DNA of 11,642 bases from Candidatus Colwellbacteria bacterium RIFCSPLOWO2_02_FULL_44_20b (GCA_001817765.1 MHIZ01000006.1:1-11642); one strand, 5' to 3'; shown: positions 1 through 5,487, counted from the stretch's first letter. Numbers and translations: made by a program. The notes: generated by a model from the sequence alone, not told the origin.

Positions 1-226
1 GGCGTGCTTTTCGCTGGATGTAACTCTGCACATTAACAGCCTGAACCGTCTCAAGTGCCCAGCTATACCAAAAAAGAATTCCGGTTGAAAGGATAAAACC
101 AACAACAGCAACGATCATCCAATAAGGACTGACGTGCTGCAAAAACGCGGAATGATGGGTGCGATGATGCGTCCCCGCGTGTTGAGCTCCATGATGATGT
201 GTGTGCGAATGTTCGTGAGAATTCAT
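1..226 (-). CDS. His-rich N-terminus, single-pass membrane protein (partial; possibly FtsQ-like)
   Basis: Only the first 75 residues are inside the window; the rest lies beyond position 1. The ATG at 226-224 overlaps the TGA stop of ddl as ATGA, so translation is probably coupled to ddl. Residues 1-31 are extremely His-rich (12 His, starting MNSHEHSHTHHH), followed by one hydrophobic segment at about residues 36-57. The chain then continues as ETVQAVNVQSYIQRKA. A short cytoplasmic tail, one membrane helix and a following beta-strand-like VQAVNVQ is the layout of FtsQ, and ftsQ often follows ddl in cell-wall and division clusters. That identity is inference from layout and position, because the diagnostic POTRA domain is off the edge. 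The His cluster could bind metal, or may be a low-complexity tail. Confidence 0.7.
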   Translation of the reverse strand, partial: MNSHEHSHTHHHGAQHAGTHHRTHHSAFLQHVSPYWMIVAVVGFILSTGILFWYSWALETVQAVNVQSYIQRKAR

Positions 227-1197
227 TGTCGCATAAGCGCCGCGTGAATAAGTTTATCTAAAACCTCGGGGAAACTGATGCCGGCTGCCTGCGCCGCTTG
301 CGGTAAAAGACTCGTCGGCGTCATTCCTGGAATTGTGTTAATTTCTAAAACATAAATCGCACCGTCTTCTCCTACTATCATATCAGTTCGGGACATCCCA
401 TAACAACCGTGAAGTATGTGGACAGTTTTCGCGATTTCTTGAGCCGCTGAAGTCTCTTCATCTGAGAATGGAGCTGGAATGAGATGATCCGATCCCCCGT
501 CCGCGTACTTCGACTTGTAATCATAAAATTCTCCCATCCGCGGAACGATTTCAATAAGAGGCAAAGCCTGAATGCCATCGGCGTCATTATGTAGAACACT
601 GCATGTTATCTCACGTCCTTTAATAAATTTCTGGACAATAACGTGTCTGCTATAACGAAACGCCTCGTCAAACGCCGGAAGGATATCAGCGTCTGTCCGA
701 GCTATCACAGTACCGACGCTCGAACCGCGATCCGTAGGTTTCACAACAAAAGGAAGTCCGATAAGACGCATAACCTCGTCATAAAGAGCATCACGATTCT
801 CCTCCCATTGGTTCTTATTAAAAGCAAGAAATACAGGGACAGTCACTCCGGCGTCTTGCAATATACGTAAAGAAAAATATTTATTCATCCCGAGAGCGCT
901 CGAGAGCACGTCCGATCCCGTGTAAGGCAATTTCGCGGATTTAAGGATGCTCTGCACAGTCCCATCCTCCCCGTATTCTCCATGAAGCGCGATAAAAGCA
1001 ACTTGAGTTCCGTGTTGCTGTAATTCCTCAAGTGGAATTGACCACTCGCCTTCCCTGTTGATAAGCACGGGAGTCGCGTTATATTTTTCAGAATCAAGCG
1101 CCTCAAGAATCATTCGTCCCGTACTCAAAGAAACCTCGTGCTCAAACGAAGGTCCTCCCATTAAAACCGCGACTTTAAGCTTTTGTTCTTCAGCCAT
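223..1197 (-). CDS. ddl: D-alanine--D-alanine ligase
   Basis: Joins two D-alanines with ATP to make the dipeptide that caps peptidoglycan precursors; cytoplasmic ATP-grasp enzyme. At 324 aa it is normal family length. Visible landmarks: GGPSFEHEVSLSTG at residues 14-27 (substrate Glu and His), HGEYGEDGTVQ at 72-82, the ATP-grasp segment FVVKPTDRGSSVGT at 150-163, VQKFIKGREI at 188-197, the omega-loop FYDYKSKY at 224-231, and the metal-binding RTD (270-272) and LEINTIPGMT (284-293). All key residues appear present. The ATG at 1197 is the only start after an in-frame stop; AGGAG lies just 2 nt before it, which is unusually close. It is 47 bp downstream of the DUF1189 gene and overlaps the next gene by 4 nt, so it sits inside an operon. 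Confidence 0.97.
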   Translation of the reverse strand: MAEEQKLKVAVLMGGPSFEHEVSLSTGRMILEALDSEKYNATPVLINREGEWSIPLEELQQHGTQVAFIALHGEYGEDGTVQSILKSAKLPYTGSDVLSSALGMNKYFSLRILQDAGVTVPVFLAFNKNQWEENRDALYDEVMRLIGLPFVVKPTDRGSSVGTVIARTDADILPAFDEAFRYSRHVIVQKFIKGREITCSVLHNDADGIQALPLIEIVPRMGEFYDYKSKYADGGSDHLIPAPFSDEETSAAQEIAKTVHILHGCYGMSRTDMIVGEDGAIYVLEINTIPGMTPTSLLPQAAQAAGISFPEVLDKLIHAALMRQ

Positions 1198-1244
1198 TAC
1201 TCCTAAGTGTAATTCGAGTTATCCGAAGAGTAAATAAGAAAAGA

Positions 1245-2090
1245 TTAGTGCGCTTCCTTTTTATCAGGCCAAACGTTGAAGAAAACAATAAGAAGCAAAA
1301 TCACCGTAAAAAGAAAACGAATTTTAACTTCAGGGATAACAAAGAATACAAAAAGATCAAGAATAATAGGAAGCGTAAGCGCGTGGATTCCAATTTGATA
1401 TGACTTTCCGTAACCGATAGGGATTTTTCGCAAAACAAGTAAAAGCCAGATAAGAAACGCCGCGACAAGAAGATACGTAAGGTATAGAGCAAAAGCGAAA
1501 AGGCCAAAGACGAATATGCCGATAACGGCAAGAACAGGAAAAACCTTGAGAAGAGGTTTGATCTCGGTCGTAAACTCGGTAAATTTTCCCTTGTTAAAAG
1601 TAAAATCAGGAGCTTTGGCTAAATCAATAACGCTCACGTTGCCATTCTCATCATAGACAGCAAAGGTACTCCCGGTAAGAAGAGCAAGCGTCTTGTGGGA
1701 TTTAAATTGATCCATTTCAAAAACGCCTTGTGTGTTAACGACAAGAAGATTCTCAATTGGCGTTTCCTCTTTCTCTAAAAATCCCCATTCTTTAAGTTCT
1801 GTAGGAAGTTTTACAAAGTAAGGTTCAGCAACATTCGATAGGGCCTTGCCGTCCTTAATAACTATCTCGAGATTCGCGGGGAAATATTCTGCCGCTTTTT
1901 CTTCAAGCGCGTCAGTAAAAAGAGTAATTTTCGGCACAACAACAAACGAAAGAACAATTGTTACAAGAAAAGCGACGACAAGCGCAAACAAACTGTAATA
2001 GGTAAATGAATACGAAATAGGCTTGCTAAGAACCTCCCTATAATACAACGGACCGTAAACGCTGTTCTTAATATTTTCGAATAATTTCAT
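1245..2090 (-). CDS. DUF1189-like multi-pass membrane protein
   Basis: A 281-aa membrane protein of unknown biochemical role. It begins MKLFENIKNSVYGPLYYREV, which resembles the start of DUF1189 proteins (a short amphipathic stretch with S/VY-P-x-YY/FYRE). One membrane helix follows at about 30-52. A soluble, probably external, domain spans about 53-183. A C-terminal block then has about four helices (184-203, 204-221, 234-252, 257-272), ending in the charged tail PDKKEAH. The family call rests on recalled N-terminal sequence and topology, not on a catalytic motif. AAGGAG precedes the ATG with only 2 nt between. It lies 33 bp after the ASCH gene and 47 bp before ddl, so it is probably co-transcribed with ddl; any cell-envelope role is inference. 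Confidence 0.75.
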   Translation of the reverse strand: MKLFENIKNSVYGPLYYREVLSKPISYSFTYYSLFALVVAFLVTIVLSFVVVPKITLFTDALEEKAAEYFPANLEIVIKDGKALSNVAEPYFVKLPTELKEWGFLEKEETPIENLLVVNTQGVFEMDQFKSHKTLALLTGSTFAVYDENGNVSVIDLAKAPDFTFNKGKFTEFTTEIKPLLKVFPVLAVIGIFVFGLFAFALYLTYLLVAAFLIWLLLVLRKIPIGYGKSYQIGIHALTLPIILDLFVFFVIPEVKIRFLFTVILLLIVFFNVWPDKKEAH

Positions 2091-2123
2091 AGCTCCTTAA
2101 AGTATAACAAATGGCTTAGATTA

Positions 2124-2573
2124 TCAATATTTAATAGAGTTAACGCTCGAGATACTAATCCAGCTTGCCATCGCCCCAAAACCTTTTTTGTTAATAAAAA
2201 ATTGTCTCACCCTTTGAGGTCTCACAAGAAAAACTAAAATGCAGTAACGTTTGTCTTTGAAAAGTTTAAAAAAGAAAGGCATTTGTTCCCGCGAAACCCC
2301 GTCTTCTTTTCCATATCTCTCTAAGATTTCCTTCACTCGCTGCGGCGTGAGATTCTCAAACTGAAACACGCGTGATACCGTCGCTCGAAAAGAAACCAAT
2401 TCTCCTGAGTTTTTAAAATAAACCGTGTCCCCTTTTTCGACACGATCCCAGGGCGTTCGTTTGCTCATATACCACCGCGATTCAATTGTTTTTTCCCCGC
2501 GAAGAATTTTCTCGGTAAACCCCCACGATTTCCGCATAATCGCAACGTGATCCATAAGTTTTACAGAAAACAA
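2124..2573 (-). CDS. ASCH-domain protein
   Basis: A 149-aa protein with the ASCH fold signature near its start: MRKSWGFTEKILRGEKTIESRW, in which the GEKTIE-R core forms the expected pocket. A beta-rich stretch follows, GDTVYFKNSGELVSFRATV. ASCH domains are PUA-like and are proposed to bind RNA or modified nucleosides; E. coli YqfB is an N4-acetylcytidine amidohydrolase. No specific substrate can be named here. The start is uncertain. TTG at 2573 has GAGG 2 nt upstream and gives the stated length, while ATG at 2555 (MDHVAIMRKSW) starts just before the domain but has no ribosome site. It lies 21 bp after the VOC gene. Confidence 0.75.
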   Translation of the reverse strand: MFSVKLMDHVAIMRKSWGFTEKILRGEKTIESRWYMSKRTPWDRVEKGDTVYFKNSGELVSFRATVSRVFQFENLTPQRVKEILERYGKEDGVSREQMPFFFKLFKDKRYCILVFLVRPQRVRQFFINKKGFGAMASWISISSVNSIKY

Positions 2574-2594
2574 AACCTCAAAATATTCCGAGAC

Positions 2595-3029
2595 TCACCT
2601 CGCCTCTTTATTATCCTCGTAAATACCAAAGATGTTTCCCTCAATATCTTTACAATACGCAAACCACGCGAGTCCCGGAATCGCCATCTTGGGAAGAGCA
2701 AGCGTTCCTCCTGCCGCCTCAACTTTTTTAATATACTCATCAACACTCGGCACACCGATAGTACAAACAAACGAGGTGACCGGCTCCCCGCCCTTCGGCG
2801 TTGGTCCCTGTCGTCCCACAATTCCTCCGTTGATACCCGGCTCAGCGCTTCCCTCTGGCGCTGTCATCACGATCCAATAATCAACAACAGGGATTGCCTG
2901 CCCGCCCGAAGCCTTTGGCGAAGGAGGGTCCCATTTGCGGATTTCCCAGCCGAAAACATTTTTATAAAATTCCGCCACCTTCGCGGTATCCGCCGCGTGA
3001 ATTTCAAAATGTATAACTCTATTATTCAT
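2595..3029 (-). CDS. VOC-family protein (glyoxalase/bleomycin-resistance fold)
   Basis: A 144-aa protein with the paired beta-alpha-beta-beta-beta modules of the vicinal oxygen chelate superfamily. The first module is RVIHFEIHAADTAKVAEFY followed by NVFGWEI at residues 4-30. A central GINGGIVGRQGP is typical of the group. The second module starts FVCTIGVPSVDEYIKKVEAAGG and ends in DIEGNIFGIYED, with the final acidic residues in the usual metal-ligand region. VOC proteins of this subgroup are small soluble enzymes or binding proteins whose substrates cannot be read from sequence. The stop is TGA, evidence that TGA is a stop codon here. There is no clear Shine-Dalgarno before the ATG. It follows a 45-aa membrane protein by 13 bp, so it is likely operonic. 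Confidence 0.85.
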   Translation of the reverse strand: MNNRVIHFEIHAADTAKVAEFYKNVFGWEIRKWDPPSPKASGGQAIPVVDYWIVMTAPEGSAEPGINGGIVGRQGPTPKGGEPVTSFVCTIGVPSVDEYIKKVEAAGGTLALPKMAIPGLAWFAYCKDIEGNIFGIYEDNKEAR

Positions 3030-3042
3030 AGTTTAGAAGAAA

Positions 3043-3180
3043 TTAAGGAAGTTGGGGCAAGGTTTCCGCCGCCTGTTCAAAACCGTGGTCATACCCGACA
3101 TAGTAACCAAGACCAACCCCAAGAACCAAAGCTACAAAAGCGACAATAAATATATTTTTCATATATTTATTTTCTCTCAT
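3043..3180 (-). CDS. Small single-pass membrane protein, 45 aa
   Basis: Short open frame reading MRENKYMKNIFIVAFVALVL followed by GVGLGYYVGYDHGFEQ and ending LPQLP. It has one hydrophobic helix at about residues 9-26 with a Gly-rich GVGLGYYVGY end, which suits helix packing, then a short polar tail. Two in-frame ATGs are possible: 3180 has AGGGG 4 nt upstream and is preferred, while 3162 would give 39 aa. It lies 13 bp before the VOC gene on the same strand. The reading frame is supported by the coherent membrane segment and tight spacing; no function is recognised. Confidence 0.6.
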   Translation of the reverse strand: MRENKYMKNIFIVAFVALVLGVGLGYYVGYDHGFEQAAETLPQLP

Positions 3181-3221
3181 TTCGCCCCTATTCGTAAAGT
3201 GTAAATATCCTCTCCTCCTGT

Positions 3222-3986
3222 TTAAAGACTCTTCTCTTCAATATCTTTTATTACATCAAAAAACACCACGTTTGCTCTCCGAGTTTTTTTAGTAATTTCT
3301 TCAACTGAATTTACCTTATAGAAATCTTCAAGTTGAAGGATTGCCTCCTCAGGTAAATCGCGTTTAATATGTTTCAAATAGAATACTCGTTTTGTCGGTT
3401 CATACTTAATCCTCAAAATTTCAACAAGTGGCCGAAGTACAAATGAATGATAGTAACCAAGTGCCTCTAAGAAATTCTTGCGCTCAGTTCCTTTCTTAAC
3501 CCATGCCTGGAAAAAAAGAAGCGTTTTCTTAAGTTCCACGACGCGTTCTTGAACTGATTTCCGAAACTTCTCTTGATCGAGACCGCTGTACTGTACGACG
3601 TTTTTCTTATCGAATAATACTTTTACAACCTCATCTTTATGTTCTGTCGTAAGCTGCGCTCCACGATTATTACTCTGAACACAGACATCAATAATTAAGA
3701 ATTCCGAGGTCCCCGAAAGATGAAAAAATACCTGCCGTATGTGAGGATGCGGATGATTAACTTCGTGTTCAAAATCAAGCGGCGCGATTTCTGATAAAAT
3801 TGATCGAACATTTCCTATGGTTTCGTCTTCCCTCCCATCCTCAACATCAAGCCAGACATCAAGATCAGAATACTGGTCAGTCGTACCAATTGCGTCCGAT
3901 CCCTCAAGTCAAAACGCAAAAATAGACGAATTATTTTTCAATCCGTCATCAAGAGCCTTAATGATTTGCCCTCGTTCTATTTTCAT
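3222..3986 (-). pseudogene. Nucleotidyltransferase-fold protein interrupted by one in-frame TGA
   Basis: One continuous frame of 254 codons, broken only by TGA at codon 26 (3911-3909). Before it: MKIERGQIIKALDDGLKNNS then SIFAF. After it: LEGSDAIGTTDQYSDLDVWL, which is the GS-x(n)-DxD signature of the NTP_transf_2 (polymerase-beta-like) fold. The third carboxylate is in FLIIDVCV. The rest is a helical domain to the TAA at 3222. Related proteins commonly read (A/F)WLEGS at this point, so TGA probably replaces TGG (Trp) by one G-to-A change; this comparison is from memory. The start at 3986 is well supported, with AGAGGA 6 nt upstream. No other damage is visible, so the lesion is recent, a sequencing error, or suppressed. 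The gene lies 65 nt downstream of tRNA-Ser. Confidence 0.75.
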
Positions 3987-4007
3987 ATGATTTCCTCTTA
4001 AGCCACA

Positions 4008-4055
4008 GCGGACTGTGTCCGCCGAAGTCCCGCAGTATTGCGGGGCGAAGGCGGA
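4008..4055. repeat. Clustered hairpins at the tRNA-Ser 3' end
   Basis: Three nested or adjacent inverted repeats. GCGGAC (4008-4013) pairs with GTCCGC (4017-4022) around a 3-nt loop. CCCGCA (4029-4034) pairs with TGCGGG (4039-4044) around GTAT. An outer TCCGCC (4018-4023) can pair with GGCGGA (4050-4055), enclosing the second hairpin and running into the tRNA 3' end at 4052. No T-run follows on the minus strand, so it is not a typical terminator; it could act in tRNA 3' processing or be a dispersed palindromic repeat. Its CCGCCG-AAG and CGAAGGCGG arms resemble those of the palindrome at 4399-4445. Confidence 0.6.
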
Positions 4056-4136
4056 GGGGGCGAGATTCGAACTCGCGATGCCTTTCGGCATGCCGCCTTT
4101 CCAAGACGGTGCACTCGGCCACTATGCGACCCCTCC
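4052..4136 (-). tRNA. tRNA-Ser, anticodon GGA
   Basis: An 85-nt type II tRNA that folds fully. The acceptor stem GGAGGGG pairs with CCCCTCC, discriminator G. The D arm is GCA/TGC with the conserved A14 and GG. The anticodon stem CCGTC/GGCGG carries loop TTGGAAA, so the anticodon is GGA, reading UCC and UCU. The long variable arm ATGCC-GAAA-GGCAT is typical of serine tRNAs. The T arm is GCGAG-TTCGAAT-CTCGC. CCA is not encoded. Its first 15 nt overlap the 3' end of the GIY-YIG coding region, and its first 24 nt are repeated upstream at 4389-4459. Confidence 0.96.
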
Positions 4137-4373
4137 AAGTAGTAATTTTTTAAAAGCTTCCCCTCCTTTATACGACTTTATCTTATGTTCTCGTAACCAA
4201 GCTTCTTTCTTTGTTCTAAACATCTCTGTGTAGACAATTTTCCATGGACGATAGGGTCTAGTTGATCTAGTCGCCCCAGAATTATGATATTTTAGACGAT
4301 TCTCAAGCTCATGAGTGTAACCGATATAGTATCGAGCATTCTTCTCACTCTGAATAATATATACGGTATACAT
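4122..4373 (-). CDS. Small GIY-YIG nuclease-family protein
   Basis: An 83-aa single-domain GIY-YIG protein of the YhbQ/Slx1-like type. It starts MYTVYIIQSEKNARYYIGYT (VYI and YIG motifs with both Tyr), followed by ELENRLKYHNSG (catalytic Arg and the HN turn), TRPYRPWKIVYTE and a C-terminal WLREHKIK with the metal-binding Glu. It should be a Mg-dependent DNA-cleaving fold, though activity is not proven. The ATG at 4373 is chosen because the domain starts at its second residue; the frame stays open to 4463 but that part is tRNA fragment and palindrome. The C-terminal GGVA and the TAG stop are encoded by nucleotides 1-15 of tRNA-Ser. No Shine-Dalgarno is evident. The gene lies exactly between two copies of the tRNA 5' end. 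Confidence 0.9.
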   Translation of the reverse strand: MYTVYIIQSEKNARYYIGYTHELENRLKYHNSGATRSTRPYRPWKIVYTEMFRTKKEAWLREHKIKSYKGGEAFKKLLLGGVA

Positions 4374-4388
4374 AGTTACAAAAACCAG

Positions 4389-4459
4389 ACTCGGCCACCC
4401 ACCGCTTAAACTTTCGTTTAAGCGGGGCCCCGCCGTAGGCGGTGGTATGCGACCCCTCC
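4389..4459 (-). repeat. Vestigial copy of the tRNA-Ser 5' end, split by an insert
   Basis: Reading the minus strand, 4459-4446 is GGAGGGGTCGCATA and 4398-4389 is GTGGCCGAGT. Joined, these are identical to nucleotides 1-24 of the intact tRNA-Ser at 4136-4113. A 47-bp palindrome separates them. After nucleotide 24 the copy diverges into the GIY-YIG leader. The copy has no anticodon or 3' half and cannot make a tRNA. Its position behind a possible promoter suggests it is the original 5' end of the gene, left behind when the GIY-YIG unit entered (inference). Confidence 0.88.
4399..4445. repeat. 47-bp palindromic insert inside the tRNA fragment
   Basis: Its limits are defined exactly because the flanking sequences join to match the intact tRNA. 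The ends are inverted: CCACCGC (4399-4405) against GCGGTGG (4439-4445). Inside is a perfect 10-bp stem CCGCTTAAAC/GTTTAAGCGG (4402-4411, 4416-4425; loop TTTC) and a 5-bp stem CCGCC-GTA-GGCGG (4430-4442), bridged by the self-complementary GGGGCCCC. It has no coding capacity. It resembles small palindromic elements of the REP/MITE kind; no target duplication is clear, apart from a CCAC tandem at the left edge. Confidence 0.8.
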
Positions 4460-4468
4460 TCAAGAACT

Positions 4469-4497
4469 AATCTAACACTCCTAAATCAACTGAGCAA
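4469..4497 (-). promoter_or_regulatory. Possible promoter of the tRNA-Ser / GIY-YIG unit
   Basis: On the minus strand, TTGCTC (4497-4492) and TAGATT (4474-4469) are 17 nt apart. The -35 is poor (3/6) and the -10 fair (4/6). It lies just after the upstream terminator and places a start point close to the broken tRNA 5' copy, where a tRNA promoter would be expected. Confidence 0.35.
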
Positions 4498-4498
4498 T

Positions 4499-4527
4499 AA
4501 AAAAGCGGTTCTTTTTAGGAACCGCTT
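4499..4527 (-). terminator. Intrinsic terminator overlapping a stop codon
   Basis: On the minus strand, AAGCGGTTC (4527-4519) and GAACCGCTT (4511-4503) form a perfect 9-bp stem with a 7-nt loop, followed by TTTT. The TAA stop of the 111-aa gene (4517-4515) lies in the loop and its last three sense codons fall in the ascending stem, so termination and the end of translation are physically merged. Confidence 0.87.
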
Positions 4528-4850
4528 GGAGGGGCGTAATACGATGGCGCCTTACGCCGTAACATTCTCAGTCTTTGTATAAGACCGTTCATCTCGACTC
4601 TCAAGGATTCTTCAACATCTCCAACCTGTAAAACTTCCCATAAATACGAGGTAACTTTCTTAATAAATCCGGGAAAACGAAGTTCGGCAAGACAAATCTC
4701 ACGATCTTCGCTCTCGGATGCAAGTCGCAATATTCTTTTCAGAGCAAGAGCCTCAAGACACGGGGCTCTACGACCGTGAGCAATGTGAAACCATCGCACG
4801 CACTTACAAATATAATCAAGAACAGAAATCGAAGAAATTTCTCGAGACAT
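4515..4850 (-). CDS. Hypothetical protein, 111 aa
   Basis: Not recognised. The protein (start MSREISSISVLDYICKCVRW) is predicted mainly helical, with an Arg/Leu-rich middle (ALALKRILRLASESEDREI) and a basic helix near the end (LIQRLRMLRRKAP), finishing PPSGS. There is no signal peptide or membrane segment. Three cysteines occur in the first half (two near residues 15-17) but no classical zinc motif. Reality is supported by the intrinsic terminator placed exactly over its stop and by its position divergent from the plus-strand gene at 4964, sharing a 113-bp AT-rich spacer. There is no Shine-Dalgarno before the ATG. A DNA- or RNA-binding role would be a guess. Confidence 0.55.
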   Translation of the reverse strand: MSREISSISVLDYICKCVRWFHIAHGRRAPCLEALALKRILRLASESEDREICLAELRFPGFIKKVTSYLWEVLQVGDVEESLRVEMNGLIQRLRMLRRKAPSYYAPPSGS

Positions 4851-4963
4851 AAAAATATGAAATTCTTAAAATTACATTAAAAACCTTTCAAAAAAGAAAT
4901 AACACGAGAAATAAAATAGGTCAAATGGATTAAAGAACTCACGAGTCGTATAGTTAAGGTGTT

Positions 4964-5290
4964 ATGCGCCTTTCACCGCTCCAAAAGTATATCCTCTGGA
5001 CCGTCTACGAGAGTGGAAATAAGCCTTACAATCGCAAGCGTTTCCTTGAGTTTTACAAAAGAAACCCCTCAAAAGTAACAGAGCGAGCGGGTGTAAAAAT
5101 TATCACTCAAAGCATTGAAAATCTTATTGATCGAGAACTAATGACCGGCTACGGCGTCCACACCCCGCACAAATGGTTTATTCGAGAAGTGAAGTTAAAC
5201 CCCAAAGGCAAAAAAATCGCCCAAACGTTACACGGAAAGCAACAGGTGCTTCCCCTCAAATCAAAAAAGAGTCCTAAAAAGAAAGAATAG
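4964..5290 (+). CDS. Probable winged-helix protein, 108 aa
   Basis: The only plus-strand gene. Residues 1-60 read as three helices: LSPLQKYILWTVYESG, RKRFLEFYKR and VKIITQSIENLIDREL. A hairpin-like wing follows (TGYGVHTPHKWFIREVKLNPKGKKIA), which is the order of a winged helix-turn-helix. The C-terminus is a basic tail (KSKKSPKKKE). A DNA-binding regulator is a reasonable inference, but no named family is claimed. AAGG with a 4-nt spacer precedes the ATG. The gene diverges from the 111-aa gene across 113 bp and converges on the 58-aa gene with only 3 bp between stop codons and no terminator hairpin in between. Confidence 0.65.
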   Translation: MRLSPLQKYILWTVYESGNKPYNRKRFLEFYKRNPSKVTERAGVKIITQSIENLIDRELMTGYGVHTPHKWFIREVKLNPKGKKIAQTLHGKQQVLPLKSKKSPKKKE

Positions 5291-5293
5291 AAA

Positions 5294-5470
5294 TTACTTT
5301 GAACGAGTTTCTTTTCGCCGTTCGTAAGTATAAAAATAAATAGCGAACGCTAAAAGCATAGCCCCGCGAAACCACTGCTTACCGAGAAACATAATAATTC
5401 CCAGAATTCCAATGGGAATAGAAACCCACAACAGCGAAACGTTTTTCTTAAAAAAAGGTGGTAAATTCAT
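5294..5470 (-). CDS. Small two-helix membrane protein, 58 aa
   Basis: Reads MNLPPFFKKNVSLLWVSIPI, continues GILGIIMFLGKQWFRGAMLL and ends AFAIYFYTYERRKETRSK. Two hydrophobic helices at about residues 11-30 and 34-49 are joined by a short KQWFRG loop, with a basic C-terminal tail suggesting both ends are cytoplasmic. It starts 17 bp after the htpX stop on the same strand, so it is the likely last gene of the lemA-htpX operon. No Shine-Dalgarno is clear. Function unknown. Confidence 0.65.
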   Translation of the reverse strand: MNLPPFFKKNVSLLWVSIPIGILGIIMFLGKQWFRGAMLLAFAIYFYTYERRKETRSK

Positions 5471-5487
5471 AATTTCATTAAGTAAGA

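Noticed and set aside
2547..3149. 200-codon open frame on the plus strand
   Set aside because: It lies antisense across the ASCH, VOC and small membrane genes, is Arg/Asn-rich with no domain, and the minus-strand genes have clear families.
3209..3219. Strong Shine-Dalgarno-like AGGAGGAGAGG on the minus strand
   Set aside because: No ATG, GTG or TTG lies within 4-12 nt downstream; the next ATG is at 3180, about 28 nt away, with its own AGGGG. Probably chance purine-rich sequence after the nucleotidyltransferase stop.
3909..3911. Alternative genetic code (UGA read as Gly or Trp)
   Set aside because: TGA ends ddl in an ATGA overlap and ends the VOC gene at the right family length; no other long gene has an internal TGA. 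One TGA in one gene is better explained by mutation, error or read-through.
4374..4463. Longer start for the GIY-YIG gene (ATG at 4463, 30 extra residues)
   Set aside because: The extension is encoded by the tRNA fragment and the palindrome, and the GIY-YIG domain begins right at the internal ATG at 4373.
4949..4954. TATAGT as -10 box for the plus-strand gene
   Set aside because: It is only 10 nt before the ATG and would remove the AAGG ribosome site from the transcript; no -35 at the right distance. TAAAAT at 4912-4917 is another weak candidate without a good -35.
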